From Neomegalonema perideroedes DSM 15528 (GTDB lineage: Bacteria; Pseudomonadota; Alphaproteobacteria; Rhodobacterales; Rhodobacteraceae), in NCBI RefSeq assembly GCF_000374145.1, contig NZ_KB893654.1, forward strand, positions 1,018,995-1,082,994: DNA of 64,000 nt, written 5' to 3'. This document shows positions 49,211 through 57,578 of this stretch, piece after piece (position 1 is the stretch's first letter; each line of letters opens with the position of its first letter). A program made the translations under genes and the position numbers. A model generated the notes under the pieces. The model was given only the letters and a program-made list of their open reading frames with translations. It was not told the DNA's origin and ran no database searches.

Positions 49211-49786
49211 TCAGGCGGCGGCCAGAGCGCGCAAGCCGATCACGGCGCGGATCTGAAAGGCGAGGAAAGAGACGAGCTGCGACAGCCCGACGATGGAATC
49301 CGGCGTCCATCCCGCGTCCAGCAGGCGCTGAAGCGCGGCGGGATCGGCGTCGCGGGGATGGAAGGTCAGCAAATGCGCATGCTCCAGCCCGCGCGAGAGC
49401 TTCGCCCCCAGCGCGGCGGCGACCTCCGCCGGAACCGCGAATTCCGGGCCGTCGAGATTCTCCGCGCTGAGCGGCCCCTCCGGATAGGCGCCGTAAGGCC
49501 CCTGCGCGGCGCCCGCCGCCACGGCGGCGCGGATCGCCTCAAGACGGGCGCCCGCTCCCGGCAGAGCCTCATAATGGGCGCGGGTCTCCGGCTCTTCATG
49601 CAGCCCCGCCACGAAGGCCGCGACCGCATGGCGGTCCTCAAGGCTGAATTCGCCGGGCTGATCGGGATGGAGCAGCAGACGATAGCTCTCCTGAGCCGAG
49701 GCGCGGGCTTGCGGGCGCTTGGCGCGCAGGAGGTCCAGTTTGGAGCCGGGCGCGATCCCCGCCCATTGGTCGATGAGGTCGGTCAT
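49211..49786 (-). CDS. CMD-domain protein without a cysteine pair
   Basis: A 191-residue protein of the carboxymuconolactone-decarboxylase-like fold. LLLHPDQPGEFSLEDRHAVAAF is at about residues 36-57 and DSIVGLSQLVSFLAFQIR at about 167-184, both alpha-helical. No CxxC is present, unlike its neighbour at 48584. Paired CMD proteins of this kind recur with the same monooxygenase and transporter genes. Activity is unknown. Confidence 0.72.
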   Translation of the reverse strand: MTDLIDQWAGIAPGSKLDLLRAKRPQARASAQESYRLLLHPDQPGEFSLEDRHAVAAFVAGLHEEPETRAHYEALPGAGARLEAIRAAVAAGAAQGPYGAYPEGPLSAENLDGPEFAVPAEVAAALGAKLSRGLEHAHLLTFHPRDADPAALQRLLDAGWTPDSIVGLSQLVSFLAFQIRAVIGLRALAAA

Positions 49787-49801
49787 ATCGGAAACTCCTG
49801 A

Positions 49802-50854
49802 TCAGCCTGCGGCGGCCAGAGACGCCGCAGGGGAGGGGGAGGCGGAAAAGGGGGAGGCGCCCCAGCCGAAGGCCGGCGCGACTTCGGTCGCGAAAAGCTC
49901 GATGGAGCGCAGGATCTGCGCGGGCGGCGGATCGATGGAGTGAACCTGAACCGCGATCTCCGTCGCATGGGTCAGGGTCGCGTCCGTCCGAAGGGATTCG
50001 GCGACCTCCTCCGGCGTTCCGACATGCGTGTCGAGGCTGAGGATGAGGTCGTCCAGCGTCTCGCCGCGCAGGATATGGCCGGATTTCGCGAATTGCGCCG
50101 CCGCCCGACGCAGGCCGATCTCCGCGAAACGGCGCGCCTCGGCGCGGTCGTCGGCGACGAAGACCGAGCGCGAGGCTAGAATCCGCGGCGCGACGCCCTG
50201 CGGCAAAGCCTTAAGATAGGCCTCCACGATGGGGAGCTGGATCTCCGCCAGAGAGGCGGCGGGATTCTCCTTGGCGCGCGGCTGGGTGCGCGAGAGCAGC
50301 AGCCCGTCTCCGGCGCGGCCCGCGCGCAGACCGCCCGCCACCGAGAAAGTCGCTTGCCAGATGCGCTGATCCAAGTCGCCCGCTGCGGGATACAGGCGGT
50401 TTCCGCCGCCCAGATCCTCGCCGCGCAAGGCCGCGCGCAATTTGGCGAGGGCGTCGTCGTAGATCTCGGCGCGACGTCCATGCTCCAGCCCGAAGGCGGC
50501 GTAGGAGCCGGGCGTCCCGCCCGTGCCGATCCCCAGCTCCAGACGTCCGCCGGAGAGAAGATCCAGCACCACGGCGTCCTCCGCCACGCGGAGGGGATTC
50601 TCCAGCGGCAGAGTCACGACGCCCGTCGCGAGGCGGATCCGCCGCGTCTTGGCCGCCACATGGGCGAGGAAGGCCAGAGGCGCAGGCAATCCGCCCTCGG
50701 CGTGGTGGAAATGATGCTGCGCCACCCAGGCCGAGCGATAGCCGAAACGCTCCGCCGTCGCGATCTGCTCGGCGGCGAGGCGATAGCGCTCGGCCGGGGT
50801 CGCGTCGTCCAGCAGGCGGGTGAAAAAACCGATGCTTTTCTTAGGGCCGCTCAT
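49802..50854 (-). CDS. Luciferase-like monooxygenase, KPN_01858-like
   Basis: A 350-residue LLM-fold protein. It has IGFFTRLLDDATPAERYRLA (about residues 7-26), GYRSAWVAQHHFHHAEGGLP (about 38-57), ELGIGTGGTPGSYAAFGLEH (about 106-125). This pattern matches the FMN-dependent subgroup found with two CMD proteins and a peptide-type ABC importer. It is likely to oxidise the imported compound. It starts 18 bp after the ATPase gene stop and is on the same strand. Confidence 0.8.
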   Translation of the reverse strand: MSGPKKSIGFFTRLLDDATPAERYRLAAEQIATAERFGYRSAWVAQHHFHHAEGGLPAPLAFLAHVAAKTRRIRLATGVVTLPLENPLRVAEDAVVLDLLSGGRLELGIGTGGTPGSYAAFGLEHGRRAEIYDDALAKLRAALRGEDLGGGNRLYPAAGDLDQRIWQATFSVAGGLRAGRAGDGLLLSRTQPRAKENPAASLAEIQLPIVEAYLKALPQGVAPRILASRSVFVADDRAEARRFAEIGLRRAAAQFAKSGHILRGETLDDLILSLDTHVGTPEEVAESLRTDATLTHATEIAVQVHSIDPPPAQILRSIELFATEVAPAFGWGASPFSASPSPAASLAAAG

Positions 50855-50872
50855 GAGGCTTCTCCCTGATGT

Positions 50873-52501
50873 TCAGCCGCGCCGCAGACGGCCGGGAATG
50901 GCGGCGATCAACTGGCGGGCGTATTCGGTCTGCGGAGCCTCGAAGACCTGCGCCACGGGGCCGCTCTCCCGGATTTCGCCGCCTTGCAGCACCGAAACCG
51001 TGTCGGAGATCGCCCGCACCACCGCCAGATCATGGCTGACGAAGAGATAGGTCAGCCCGAGATCCCGCTGAAGCTCGTCCAGCAGCCGCAGGATCTGCGC
51101 CTGAACCGTCACGTCCAGAGCCGAAACCGCTTCGTCCAGCACGAGGATCGAAGGCTTCAGAACCAGCGCCCGGGCGATGGCCGCGCGTTGCCGCTGGCCT
51201 CCGGAGAGCGCGGCGGGGCGACGCTCCAGCAACTCCGGCGCAAGCTGGACCCGCGCGAAGACTTCATGCACGCGGCGCTCGCGTTCGGCCTTGGCCAGAG
51301 GCTCGAAATTGAGCAAAGGCTCCTCGACGGCGGCGCGCAGGCTCTGGCGCGGATCCAGCGAGGCGAAGGGATTTTGATAGACGAGCTGAATCCTGCGGCG
51401 GAACTGGCGCAGCTCCTCGCCGCGCAGGGCGGCGGGATCTTGGCCGTTCACGAGAATCTTTCCGCCGTCCGGACGCCTCAACCCGACCACCGCCCGGGCC
51501 GTGGTGGTCTTGCCCGAGCCGGATTCGCCGACCAGCGCATGAGTCGAGCCCCGCGCCACGCTGAAGGAGACGTTTGAAACCGCGCGGAAGGAGCCGCCGC
51601 GATCCGTCGGGAAGTTCTGAACCAGCCCGCGGACTTCAATAGCCGTCTCGCCGCCCAGCCTTCCGGGGCGCGCGAGGGCGGGCGCCGACAGCGAAGGCGC
51701 ATCCGCCAGAAGCCGCCGCGTATAGGCCTCCTTGGGCGCCGCGAGCAGCTCCCGCGCCGGGCCTTGCTCCTGAATCCGCCCGCCGCGCATCACGACGATC
51801 CGGTCCGCGCGGTCGGCGGCCACCGCGAGGTCATGCGTCACCAGAAGCACCGCCGTGCCGTTTTCGGCGCGCAATTCGTCGATGAGGTCGAGAATGCGCT
51901 TCTGCACCGTCACGTCGAGGGCGCTGGTCGGCTCGTCGGCGATGACGAGGGCGGGCTTGAGCGCCAGAGCCATGGCGATCAGCACGCGCTGCTTCATGCC
52001 GCCGGATAATTCATGCGGATATTGCCGGAAGCGCAATTCAGGCTGCGAGAGGCCCACCCGCTCCAGCAGCGCCAGAACCTCGGCGCGGATTCCCGCGCGG
52101 TCGCGGCGGCCATGCAGACGAAAGACCTCGGAGACCTGCGCGCCGATGGTCAGCACCGGATTCAGCGAGGCGCCGGGATCCTGTGGAATCAGGCTGACCA
52201 CCGATCCCCGGATGGAATCGAAACGGCGGGGACTCCAGCGGGAAACCTCCTCGCCGTTGAGCCGGATTTCGCCGCGCGTGATCTCGCCGTTCGGCGGCAG
52301 CAGTCCGATGACCGCCTGAGCCGTGGTCGTCTTGCCCGAGCCGGATTCGCCGACCAGAGCGACGACCTCGCCCGGCGCCATCTCAAAGCCGACGTCATGG
52401 GTGACGGGAACGCCGTCATAAGCGACCTCCAGTCCGGAGATTCGCAGCAAGGGGCGCGTTTCGGCCCCCACGGCGCGAGGTTCAAGCAAGGCGTTGGTCA
52501 T
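50873..52501 (-). CDS. Peptide/nickel-type ABC transporter, fused double ATPase
   Basis: A 542-residue protein with two complete ATPase domains, a DppD-DppF fusion. Walker A is GESGSGKTTTAQAV in the first half and GESGSGKTTTARAV in the second. Signature motifs are LSGGMKQRVLIAMAL and LSGGQRQRAAIARAL. Walker B is ALVIADEPTSALD, then ILVLDEAVSALD (Ala-Val for the usual Pro-Thr). The start at 52501 overlaps the permease stop (ATGA). It energises the two permeases upstream. Confidence 0.92.
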   Translation of the reverse strand: MTNALLEPRAVGAETRPLLRISGLEVAYDGVPVTHDVGFEMAPGEVVALVGESGSGKTTTAQAVIGLLPPNGEITRGEIRLNGEEVSRWSPRRFDSIRGSVVSLIPQDPGASLNPVLTIGAQVSEVFRLHGRRDRAGIRAEVLALLERVGLSQPELRFRQYPHELSGGMKQRVLIAMALALKPALVIADEPTSALDVTVQKRILDLIDELRAENGTAVLLVTHDLAVAADRADRIVVMRGGRIQEQGPARELLAAPKEAYTRRLLADAPSLSAPALARPGRLGGETAIEVRGLVQNFPTDRGGSFRAVSNVSFSVARGSTHALVGESGSGKTTTARAVVGLRRPDGGKILVNGQDPAALRGEELRQFRRRIQLVYQNPFASLDPRQSLRAAVEEPLLNFEPLAKAERERRVHEVFARVQLAPELLERRPAALSGGQRQRAAIARALVLKPSILVLDEAVSALDVTVQAQILRLLDELQRDLGLTYLFVSHDLAVVRAISDTVSVLQGGEIRESGPVAQVFEAPQTEYARQLIAAIPGRLRRG

Positions 52502-53364
52502 CGCGTCGCCCTCTCCGCCGCGCGGCCGACCCGATTGGCGGCCAGAACCACAAGGATCACGACGAGACCGGGAAAGGCCGTCAGCCACCAGGCGGCCATC
52601 ATATATTTGCGGCCTTCGGCGATGAGCAGGCCCCATTCCGGGGTCGGCGGCGGCGCGCCATAGCCGAGAAAGCCCAAAGTCGAAATCTGGAGGATCGCCC
52701 ACCCTAATTGCAAAGCGGCGTAGGCGAGAACGGTGGTCAGGGAATTGGGCAGCACATGCCGCCAGATCACTTGGAGAAAGCGGCCTCCGGAGCCGAAGGC
52801 GGCTTCGACGTAATCGGAGCGGCGCACCGTCACCACCTCCGAACGGACCAGACGCGCGAAGCTCGCGATGGAGGTGACGCCCACGGCGATGGCCGCCTGA
52901 GCATGGCCGAAGCCCAGAATGATGATCAGCGAGAGCGCCAGCAGCAGGCTCGGAATGGCGAGCATCACGTCGACGATCCGCATCAGGATCGCCTCGACCC
53001 TCCCGCCGACCGAACCCGCCGTCAGACCTATGGCCGCGCCGAAGACCAGCCCCACCCCCACCGCGAGAAAGGCCCCTGAGAGCGAATAGCGCGCGCCATG
53101 GATGATCCGCGCCAGCAGATCGCGGCCCAGCTCGTCGGTTCCGAGCCAATGGGCGGCGCTCGGCGCCTGAAGCTTCTCGCTCGGGATTCCGACCACGCCG
53201 CTCTGGCTGGTGAAGATCTCCGGCGCGACGGCCCAGGCTGCCGCCACGAGGAGGACGGCCCAGGCGAGCAAAAGCCCTAAGGGCGGTCTGCGGCTCCAGC
53301 CGAAGCGCGGCGGCGCAAGCCTCGCCGAAGCGGCGGAGGGAAAGCTTCTGAGAATATCGGTCAC
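52498..53364 (-). CDS. Peptide-type ABC transporter permease (DppC family)
   Basis: A 288-residue permease that starts with GTG overlapping the DppB stop (GTGA). It has HWLGTDELGRDLLARIIHGA (about residues 71-90), the family hallmark, and the EAA-like VRRSDYVEAAFGSGG. GFLGYGAPPPTPEWGLLIAEG is at about 234-254. It forms the translocation channel with the DppB-type gene. Confidence 0.93.
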   Translation of the reverse strand: MTDILRSFPSAASARLAPPRFGWSRRPPLGLLLAWAVLLVAAAWAVAPEIFTSQSGVVGIPSEKLQAPSAAHWLGTDELGRDLLARIIHGARYSLSGAFLAVGVGLVFGAAIGLTAGSVGGRVEAILMRIVDVMLAIPSLLLALSLIIILGFGHAQAAIAVGVTSIASFARLVRSEVVTVRRSDYVEAAFGSGGRFLQVIWRHVLPNSLTTVLAYAALQLGWAILQISTLGFLGYGAPPPTPEWGLLIAEGRKYMMAAWWLTAFPGLVVILVVLAANRVGRAAERATR

Positions 53365-54305
53365 GCCGGAGCCCTCCCGCCGCGGCGCAGCCGCGGATCG
53401 AACAAAGGATAGAGAAGATCGACGATCAGATTGATCGCCACGAATCCGAAAGCGGCGATCAGCACCACCGCCTGAAGCACGGCGGCGTCCTGAGCCCGGA
53501 CGGCCTGCTCGGCGAGCCTGCCGATTCCGTTCAATCCGAAAACCGTCTCCGTGACGACGGCCCCGGCCAGAAGCTCGCCGAAGAGCACGCCCGCGATGGT
53601 CAGAGCGGGCAGCAAGGCGTTGCGCAGCACATGGCGCAGCATGACCCAGCGCCGCGAAGCGCCCTTGGCCCGCGCCACATGGACGAAAGGCGCGGTCGAC
53701 ACGGCGTCGAGATTGCGGATGAGGATCTGCGCCAGAGGCGCCGCGATGGGTATGGATATGGCGATCACCGGCAGAACGAGCCTCTCCCAAGGTCCGGGCG
53801 CGATCACCGAGACCCAGCCCAGCTTGAAGGAGAAGATCTGAATCAGCAGCACGCCGAGCCAAAAGACCGGAATCGAGACCATCAGCCCCGGCAGAGCCTG
53901 AAAAGCGCCGCGCAGCCAGGCGAAAGGCCCGAGCGTCGCGAGAAAGGCGACCAGCAGCGCCAGCCCGACGGCCAGAGCGAAGGCGAGTCCGGCCAGCCAG
54001 AGCGTCGCGGGGAGGTTTGTGCGGATCTCCTCGGCCACCGGCACGCCCGAAGCGATGGAATAGCCGAAATCCCCCGTGACGACGCCCGCCAGCGCATCGA
54101 GATAGCGCCGCCATGCGGGCGCGTCGGCGCCGTAGAAGGCGCGGATCTCCGCCACGGCCTCGGGGCTGAGGCCCAGATCTCCGCCGACGAATTTGATCAG
54201 CACGGCGTCGCCGGGCATGAGCTGCAATAAGACGAAGGCGATGGTGAAGGCCGCCCAAAGCACGAGCAGAGCCTGACCCAAGCGCTCCAGCAGACGACGC
54301 GTCAT
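53361..54305 (-). CDS. Peptide-type ABC transporter permease (DppB family)
   Basis: A 314-residue permease. The N-terminal segment RRLLERLGQALLVLWAAFTI is typical, LMPGDAVLIKFV follows at about residues 29-40, and the loop RAKGASRRWVMLRHVLRNAL is at about 193-212. It is 73 bp downstream of the binding-protein gene and coupled to the DppC-type gene. Confidence 0.93.
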   Translation of the reverse strand: MTRRLLERLGQALLVLWAAFTIAFVLLQLMPGDAVLIKFVGGDLGLSPEAVAEIRAFYGADAPAWRRYLDALAGVVTGDFGYSIASGVPVAEEIRTNLPATLWLAGLAFALAVGLALLVAFLATLGPFAWLRGAFQALPGLMVSIPVFWLGVLLIQIFSFKLGWVSVIAPGPWERLVLPVIAISIPIAAPLAQILIRNLDAVSTAPFVHVARAKGASRRWVMLRHVLRNALLPALTIAGVLFGELLAGAVVTETVFGLNGIGRLAEQAVRAQDAAVLQAVVLIAAFGFVAINLIVDLLYPLFDPRLRRGGRAPA

Positions 54306-54378
54306 TCGGAAACTCCGGGAATCCTCGGCGAGGAGAAAATCCGGCGCGCGAAGGGGGCCGCGCGCCGGGGCGGCGGGA

Positions 54379-56007
54379 TCAGCGATCCAGCCAGGCGCCG
54401 TAGAAGCTCGGCCGCCCGACGGCCTCGAAGCCGACGCCCTTCAGATAGGGCGCGCCGCCGAAGACCTGCGGCTCCTCGAAGATCGGAATGGCGTAGGCCT
54501 GATCGATCACGTAATTCTGGACCTCCGCCGTCAGGGCCAGCCGTTTGGCGGGATCGGTTTCGGCGGCGACGGCCTCCAAAAGCCCATTGAGCCGGTCGTC
54601 CCGGAAACTCTTCACCTTCTCGGCGACGCCTCCGAGCTGAAGCAGAACGTTGCGGTTGGTGGGGTGATATTGGCTCTTGATCACGTCGGGATCGGCGCGG
54701 CCCACCATGGCGGGCGAAACGGGAGTCTTTTCCGGATCGAGATTATCCTGCGTGCGGCTTCCGGAATCTCCGGCCAGCACGTTGAGCTTCACCCCGAGTC
54801 GCCCCCATTGCTGCGCCACAAGCTGCAAGGTGGCGCGGTTCTGCGGCTGAGGCGGAGATTCATAGGCGGTGAATTCAAGAACCGCTCCGTCCTTCTCGCG
54901 CAGCCCGGAGGCCCCGACGATCCAGCCCGCTTCGGTCAACAGCTTGTCGGCCAGTTCGGGATCATAGGTCAGCTTGTCGGAGAGATCGACGTAGCCTTGG
55001 GCGTTCGCCGCGATGATGGAGGTGGCGACCGGATAATTCGCTGAAAACAGCGTCTCGACGATCTCCTTGGCGTCGGTGGCGTGCAGCAGCGCCTGACGCA
55101 CTCGAATATCCGCGACCAATGGATTATCCGGGCGGAAGACCACCGAATTATTCACGCCCCGCGTGGAGGGCGCGTAAAGCGCATAGCCGCGATCCGTGAC
55201 TTGTTTTTCGTCATAGGCCTGAATCTGACGCACGAAATCGGCCTGTCCGGAGAGCAGCGCGCCGATGCGCACGCCGTCCTCCGGCGTGATCACATAGCGG
55301 ATCCCGTCGAGCGGCGCGCGGCCCTGATGCGGATGGAGCTTCGGCCCCCAAGCGTAGTCTTCGCGCACGCTCAGAACCACTTCCGAACCGGTGGTCTGGC
55401 TCTTCACGAGGAAGGGGCCGGAGCCGATGATCAATCTGGCGTCGCCCAATTCGGCGTAATTGCGCCCCAGCGTCGCCAGAGAGACGAGGCCGGAGCCGAT
55501 CACCGAAGTTCCCTGCAGAAAACCGGGGCTGGGCGCTTTGAAATGAAACCGCACGGTGAGCGGATCGAGGACTTCGCCGCGCTCGTAATTATTCACCACC
55601 TCGGAGACGGGGAAATTGCGCGCCTGATCGCCCAGACCGAAAGCGTCGAAATTGGCGACCACCGCCGCCGCGTCCAGAGGCGAGCCGTCGGAGAAGGTCA
55701 CGCCGGGGCGCAATTTGAAGGCGTATTGCGTGGCGTCCTCGTTGACCTCCCAGGATTCGGCGATCCAGGGCTCGATCTCCAGAGTCTCGGGATTCTGATA
55801 GGTCAGCTTATCGGTGATCTGGTTCAGAATCCCGCCATTGGGATAAAATCCGCCCGCCGGAGGATAAAGCACCGTATGGGGCTGCTGCTCCAGATAGACG
55901 AGGATTCCGCCCTGTTTGGGCGTTTCGGCGAGCAAAGCGGTCGAAGCCAGAAGGGCCGCGCTCAAACTCGCGGCCGCGAAGATGCGGCGGGTTAGATTCA
56001 ACGTCAT
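54379..56007 (-). CDS. Peptide-type ABC transporter substrate-binding protein
   Basis: A 542-residue SBP_bac_5 protein. The second ATG (56007) has GGAGAG at better spacing than the first (56013). A signal peptide (MTLNLTRRIFAAASLSAAL, ending LAE) is followed by GGILVYLEQQPHTVLYPPAG. It has YAFKLRPGVTFSDGSPLDAA (about residues 93-112) and YVITPEDGVRIGALLSGQAD. It resembles the KPN_01854-type proteins that accompany the monooxygenase and CMD genes. Substrate is unknown; the enzymes suggest an oxidisable organosulfur or organonitrogen compound. Confidence 0.88.
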   Translation of the reverse strand: MTLNLTRRIFAAASLSAALLASTALLAETPKQGGILVYLEQQPHTVLYPPAGGFYPNGGILNQITDKLTYQNPETLEIEPWIAESWEVNEDATQYAFKLRPGVTFSDGSPLDAAAVVANFDAFGLGDQARNFPVSEVVNNYERGEVLDPLTVRFHFKAPSPGFLQGTSVIGSGLVSLATLGRNYAELGDARLIIGSGPFLVKSQTTGSEVVLSVREDYAWGPKLHPHQGRAPLDGIRYVITPEDGVRIGALLSGQADFVRQIQAYDEKQVTDRGYALYAPSTRGVNNSVVFRPDNPLVADIRVRQALLHATDAKEIVETLFSANYPVATSIIAANAQGYVDLSDKLTYDPELADKLLTEAGWIVGASGLREKDGAVLEFTAYESPPQPQNRATLQLVAQQWGRLGVKLNVLAGDSGSRTQDNLDPEKTPVSPAMVGRADPDVIKSQYHPTNRNVLLQLGGVAEKVKSFRDDRLNGLLEAVAAETDPAKRLALTAEVQNYVIDQAYAIPIFEEPQVFGGAPYLKGVGFEAVGRPSFYGAWLDR

Positions 56008-56383
56008 GGACATTCTCTCCAGCCTCGGCCGAGGCGTCGTTTCTTGAACCGGGGCCTGAAATCTTCTCGGGCGCGAGGCGCGCGTATTCGGCTCGGATCT
56101 GGTTGTGGAGATCGGCGGATTCGCCGCGCGCCGCCGCCCGACAGAGACCCCCGACAGAGATCATCGAGCGATCGCGCGTCCCAAAACCTACAAACCGCGC
56201 CTGAGAGCGTCCAAGATCATGATCTGACTTGCTTTGAAGTTTTTCTTATATTCCGACTGACGGAGAGGAGGCGTCTTGCGGCGCGCGCCGGGGCCGCAAG
56301 GCGGCGGCCGGCTTCCGCTCGCCGTCGCCTCCGCCGATTCAAACGGCCTGATCCGGGCCCCCTCAGACTGGAGAAACGCAGAC
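56008..56383. other. 376-bp intergenic region between ABC operon and FrnE-type gene
   Basis: No credible gene seen. It must hold the divergent promoters of the minus-strand ABC cluster and the plus-strand oxidoreductase. Only a plus-strand candidate promoter at 56224-56252 stands out. Confidence 0.5.
56224..56252 (+). promoter_or_regulatory. Candidate sigma-70-type promoter for the FrnE-type gene
   Basis: CTGACT and TATATT separated by 17 bases, 131 bp upstream of the ATG at 56384. The -35 matches three of six consensus positions and the -10 matches five of six. It sits in the only AT-rich patch in the intergenic region. Confidence 0.35.
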
Positions 56384-57049
56384 ATGGCTCCCGCCGCTCA
56401 GAAAACCTCCTCCAACGCCGTCACGATCGACGTCTGGAGCGACGTCATGTGTCCGTTCTGCTGGATGGGGGAAACCCTGCTTCAGCAGGCCGCCGAAGCC
56501 TCGGGGCATGAGCTGGACATCCGTTACCACAGCTATCAGCTCATGCCGCATCTGCCCGCCGACAGCGCGGTCAACGTCAACGACCTTCTCGAACGCGAGC
56601 GCGGATTCCCCCGCGAGCAGGCGCTCGCGATGAATCGTCAGGTCGCGGCCCGCGCGGCTCAGGTCGGCCTCGTCTATAATATGGACGACGCCATCGCGAC
56701 GAACACGCGGTCGGCCCATCGGCTCGCTCATTTCGCCAAGCAACGGGGCAAGCAGCATGAATTGATGCAGCAGCTGTTCAAGGCCTATCTCACCGACGGC
56801 CTCAACATCGGCGATCACGAGGTGCTGGCCGATCTGGCGGCTGAGGTCGGTCTGGACCGCGCCGCCGCTCTGGAGGCCCTGAAGACCGACGCCTTCGCCG
56901 CCGAATTCGACGCCGACGTCGAGGAGGCTCGTCGGCTGGGGATCTCCGGCGTTCCGTTTTTCGTTCTGAACGGCAAATACGCCGTCTCGGGGGCTCAGCC
57001 CCGGGAGGTTTTCGAGCAGGCGCTGGCCAAAGCCTCCGCCGAAGTCTGA
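56384..57049 (+). CDS. DsbA family oxidoreductase, FrnE type
   Basis: A 221-residue cytoplasmic thioredoxin-fold protein with the active site DVMCPFCWMGE (CPFC, about residues 20-23), then EARRLGISGVPFFVLNGKYAVSGA (cis-Pro region). There is no signal peptide. FrnE-like proteins act as disulfide isomerases or oxidoreductases in redox stress. The start at 56384 follows CTGGAGAAACG. A small Cys-containing gene follows 21 bp later. Confidence 0.9.
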   Translation: MAPAAQKTSSNAVTIDVWSDVMCPFCWMGETLLQQAAEASGHELDIRYHSYQLMPHLPADSAVNVNDLLERERGFPREQALAMNRQVAARAAQVGLVYNMDDAIATNTRSAHRLAHFAKQRGKQHELMQQLFKAYLTDGLNIGDHEVLADLAAEVGLDRAAALEALKTDAFAAEFDADVEEARRLGISGVPFFVLNGKYAVSGAQPREVFEQALAKASAEV

Positions 57050-57070
57050 AGGGATGGGAGAGCAGCAGAC

Positions 57071-57253
57071 ATGAGCAAGATGTTGAACGGACTGGTGAAG
57101 ATCGGCGGGGATTCTCCGGAGGCGGGCCTTTGCGTCGATGGTTTCTGCGCCCTGCCGCCGCAGACTGGCGAGGCCCCCGCGCAGGAGGCCGAAGATCAGG
57201 CGATGCGCGCAAAGGAGGAGGCCGCCACGGCGCCGAAGGGCGACGGATCCTGA
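57071..57253 (+). CDS. Small Cys-containing protein downstream of the FrnE-type gene
   Basis: A 60-residue protein starting after GGGAGAGCAGCAG. It has one pair of cysteines in LCVDGFCALPPQ (about residues 20-31) and an acidic, Glu/Ala-rich, probably disordered C-terminus. No known domain was recognised. The order FrnE-type enzyme then small Cys protein suggests it is a partner, substrate or redox-responsive peptide of the oxidoreductase. The ribosome site and in-frame continuity support a real gene. Confidence 0.6.
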   Translation: MSKMLNGLVKIGGDSPEAGLCVDGFCALPPQTGEAPAQEAEDQAMRAKEEAATAPKGDGS

Positions 57254-57578
57254 CGGATCGGCGCAGGGCCCCTGAGCCCTGAAGCTGGACGGCCGGATGC
57301 TCGGCGAGGCCGGAGGGATCCGCCTCGCCGAAGCGTCGGGCGCGATCCGACCAACCGTATGAACGCCGCCTCAGACCTCCGGGCCGGGAGCGCCCATCGC
57401 AGCCGCAGAGGGACTTCATCCCCTGAACGATCAGGCGAGCGATAAGCCGAAAAATCGCGTCATTTTTCGGATGCGCTCAAATGATTTAGCAACCATTGGG
57501 CGATTATAGCTCAACCTTGAGTGCGGTTTCTTAATGCTAACGACCATTTGTGGTTGCGATGTGCATTGAGGTGGGGCG
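57254..57578. other. 325-bp intergenic region before the GTPase operon
   Basis: No gene seen. GC content drops in the second half. It contains a perfect 9-bp inverted repeat with CCGAAAAAT and ATTTTTCGG at 57447-57470, a short CTCAA/TTGAG dyad at 57509-57520, and an AT-rich segment that may hold the promoter of the GTPase operon. Confidence 0.5.
57447..57470. promoter_or_regulatory. Inverted repeat CCGAAAAAT-N6-ATTTTTCGG
   Basis: A perfect 9-base dyad, 109 bp upstream of the GTPase operon start. The stem is AT-rich and not followed by a clear T-run, so an operator is as likely as a terminator for the FrnE-type pair. Confidence 0.4.

Noticed and set aside
57447-57470. Intrinsic terminator for the FrnE-type pair
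   Set aside because: The stem is AT-rich and no T-run follows, and it is nearly 200 bp from the preceding stop. It is listed only as a dyad.
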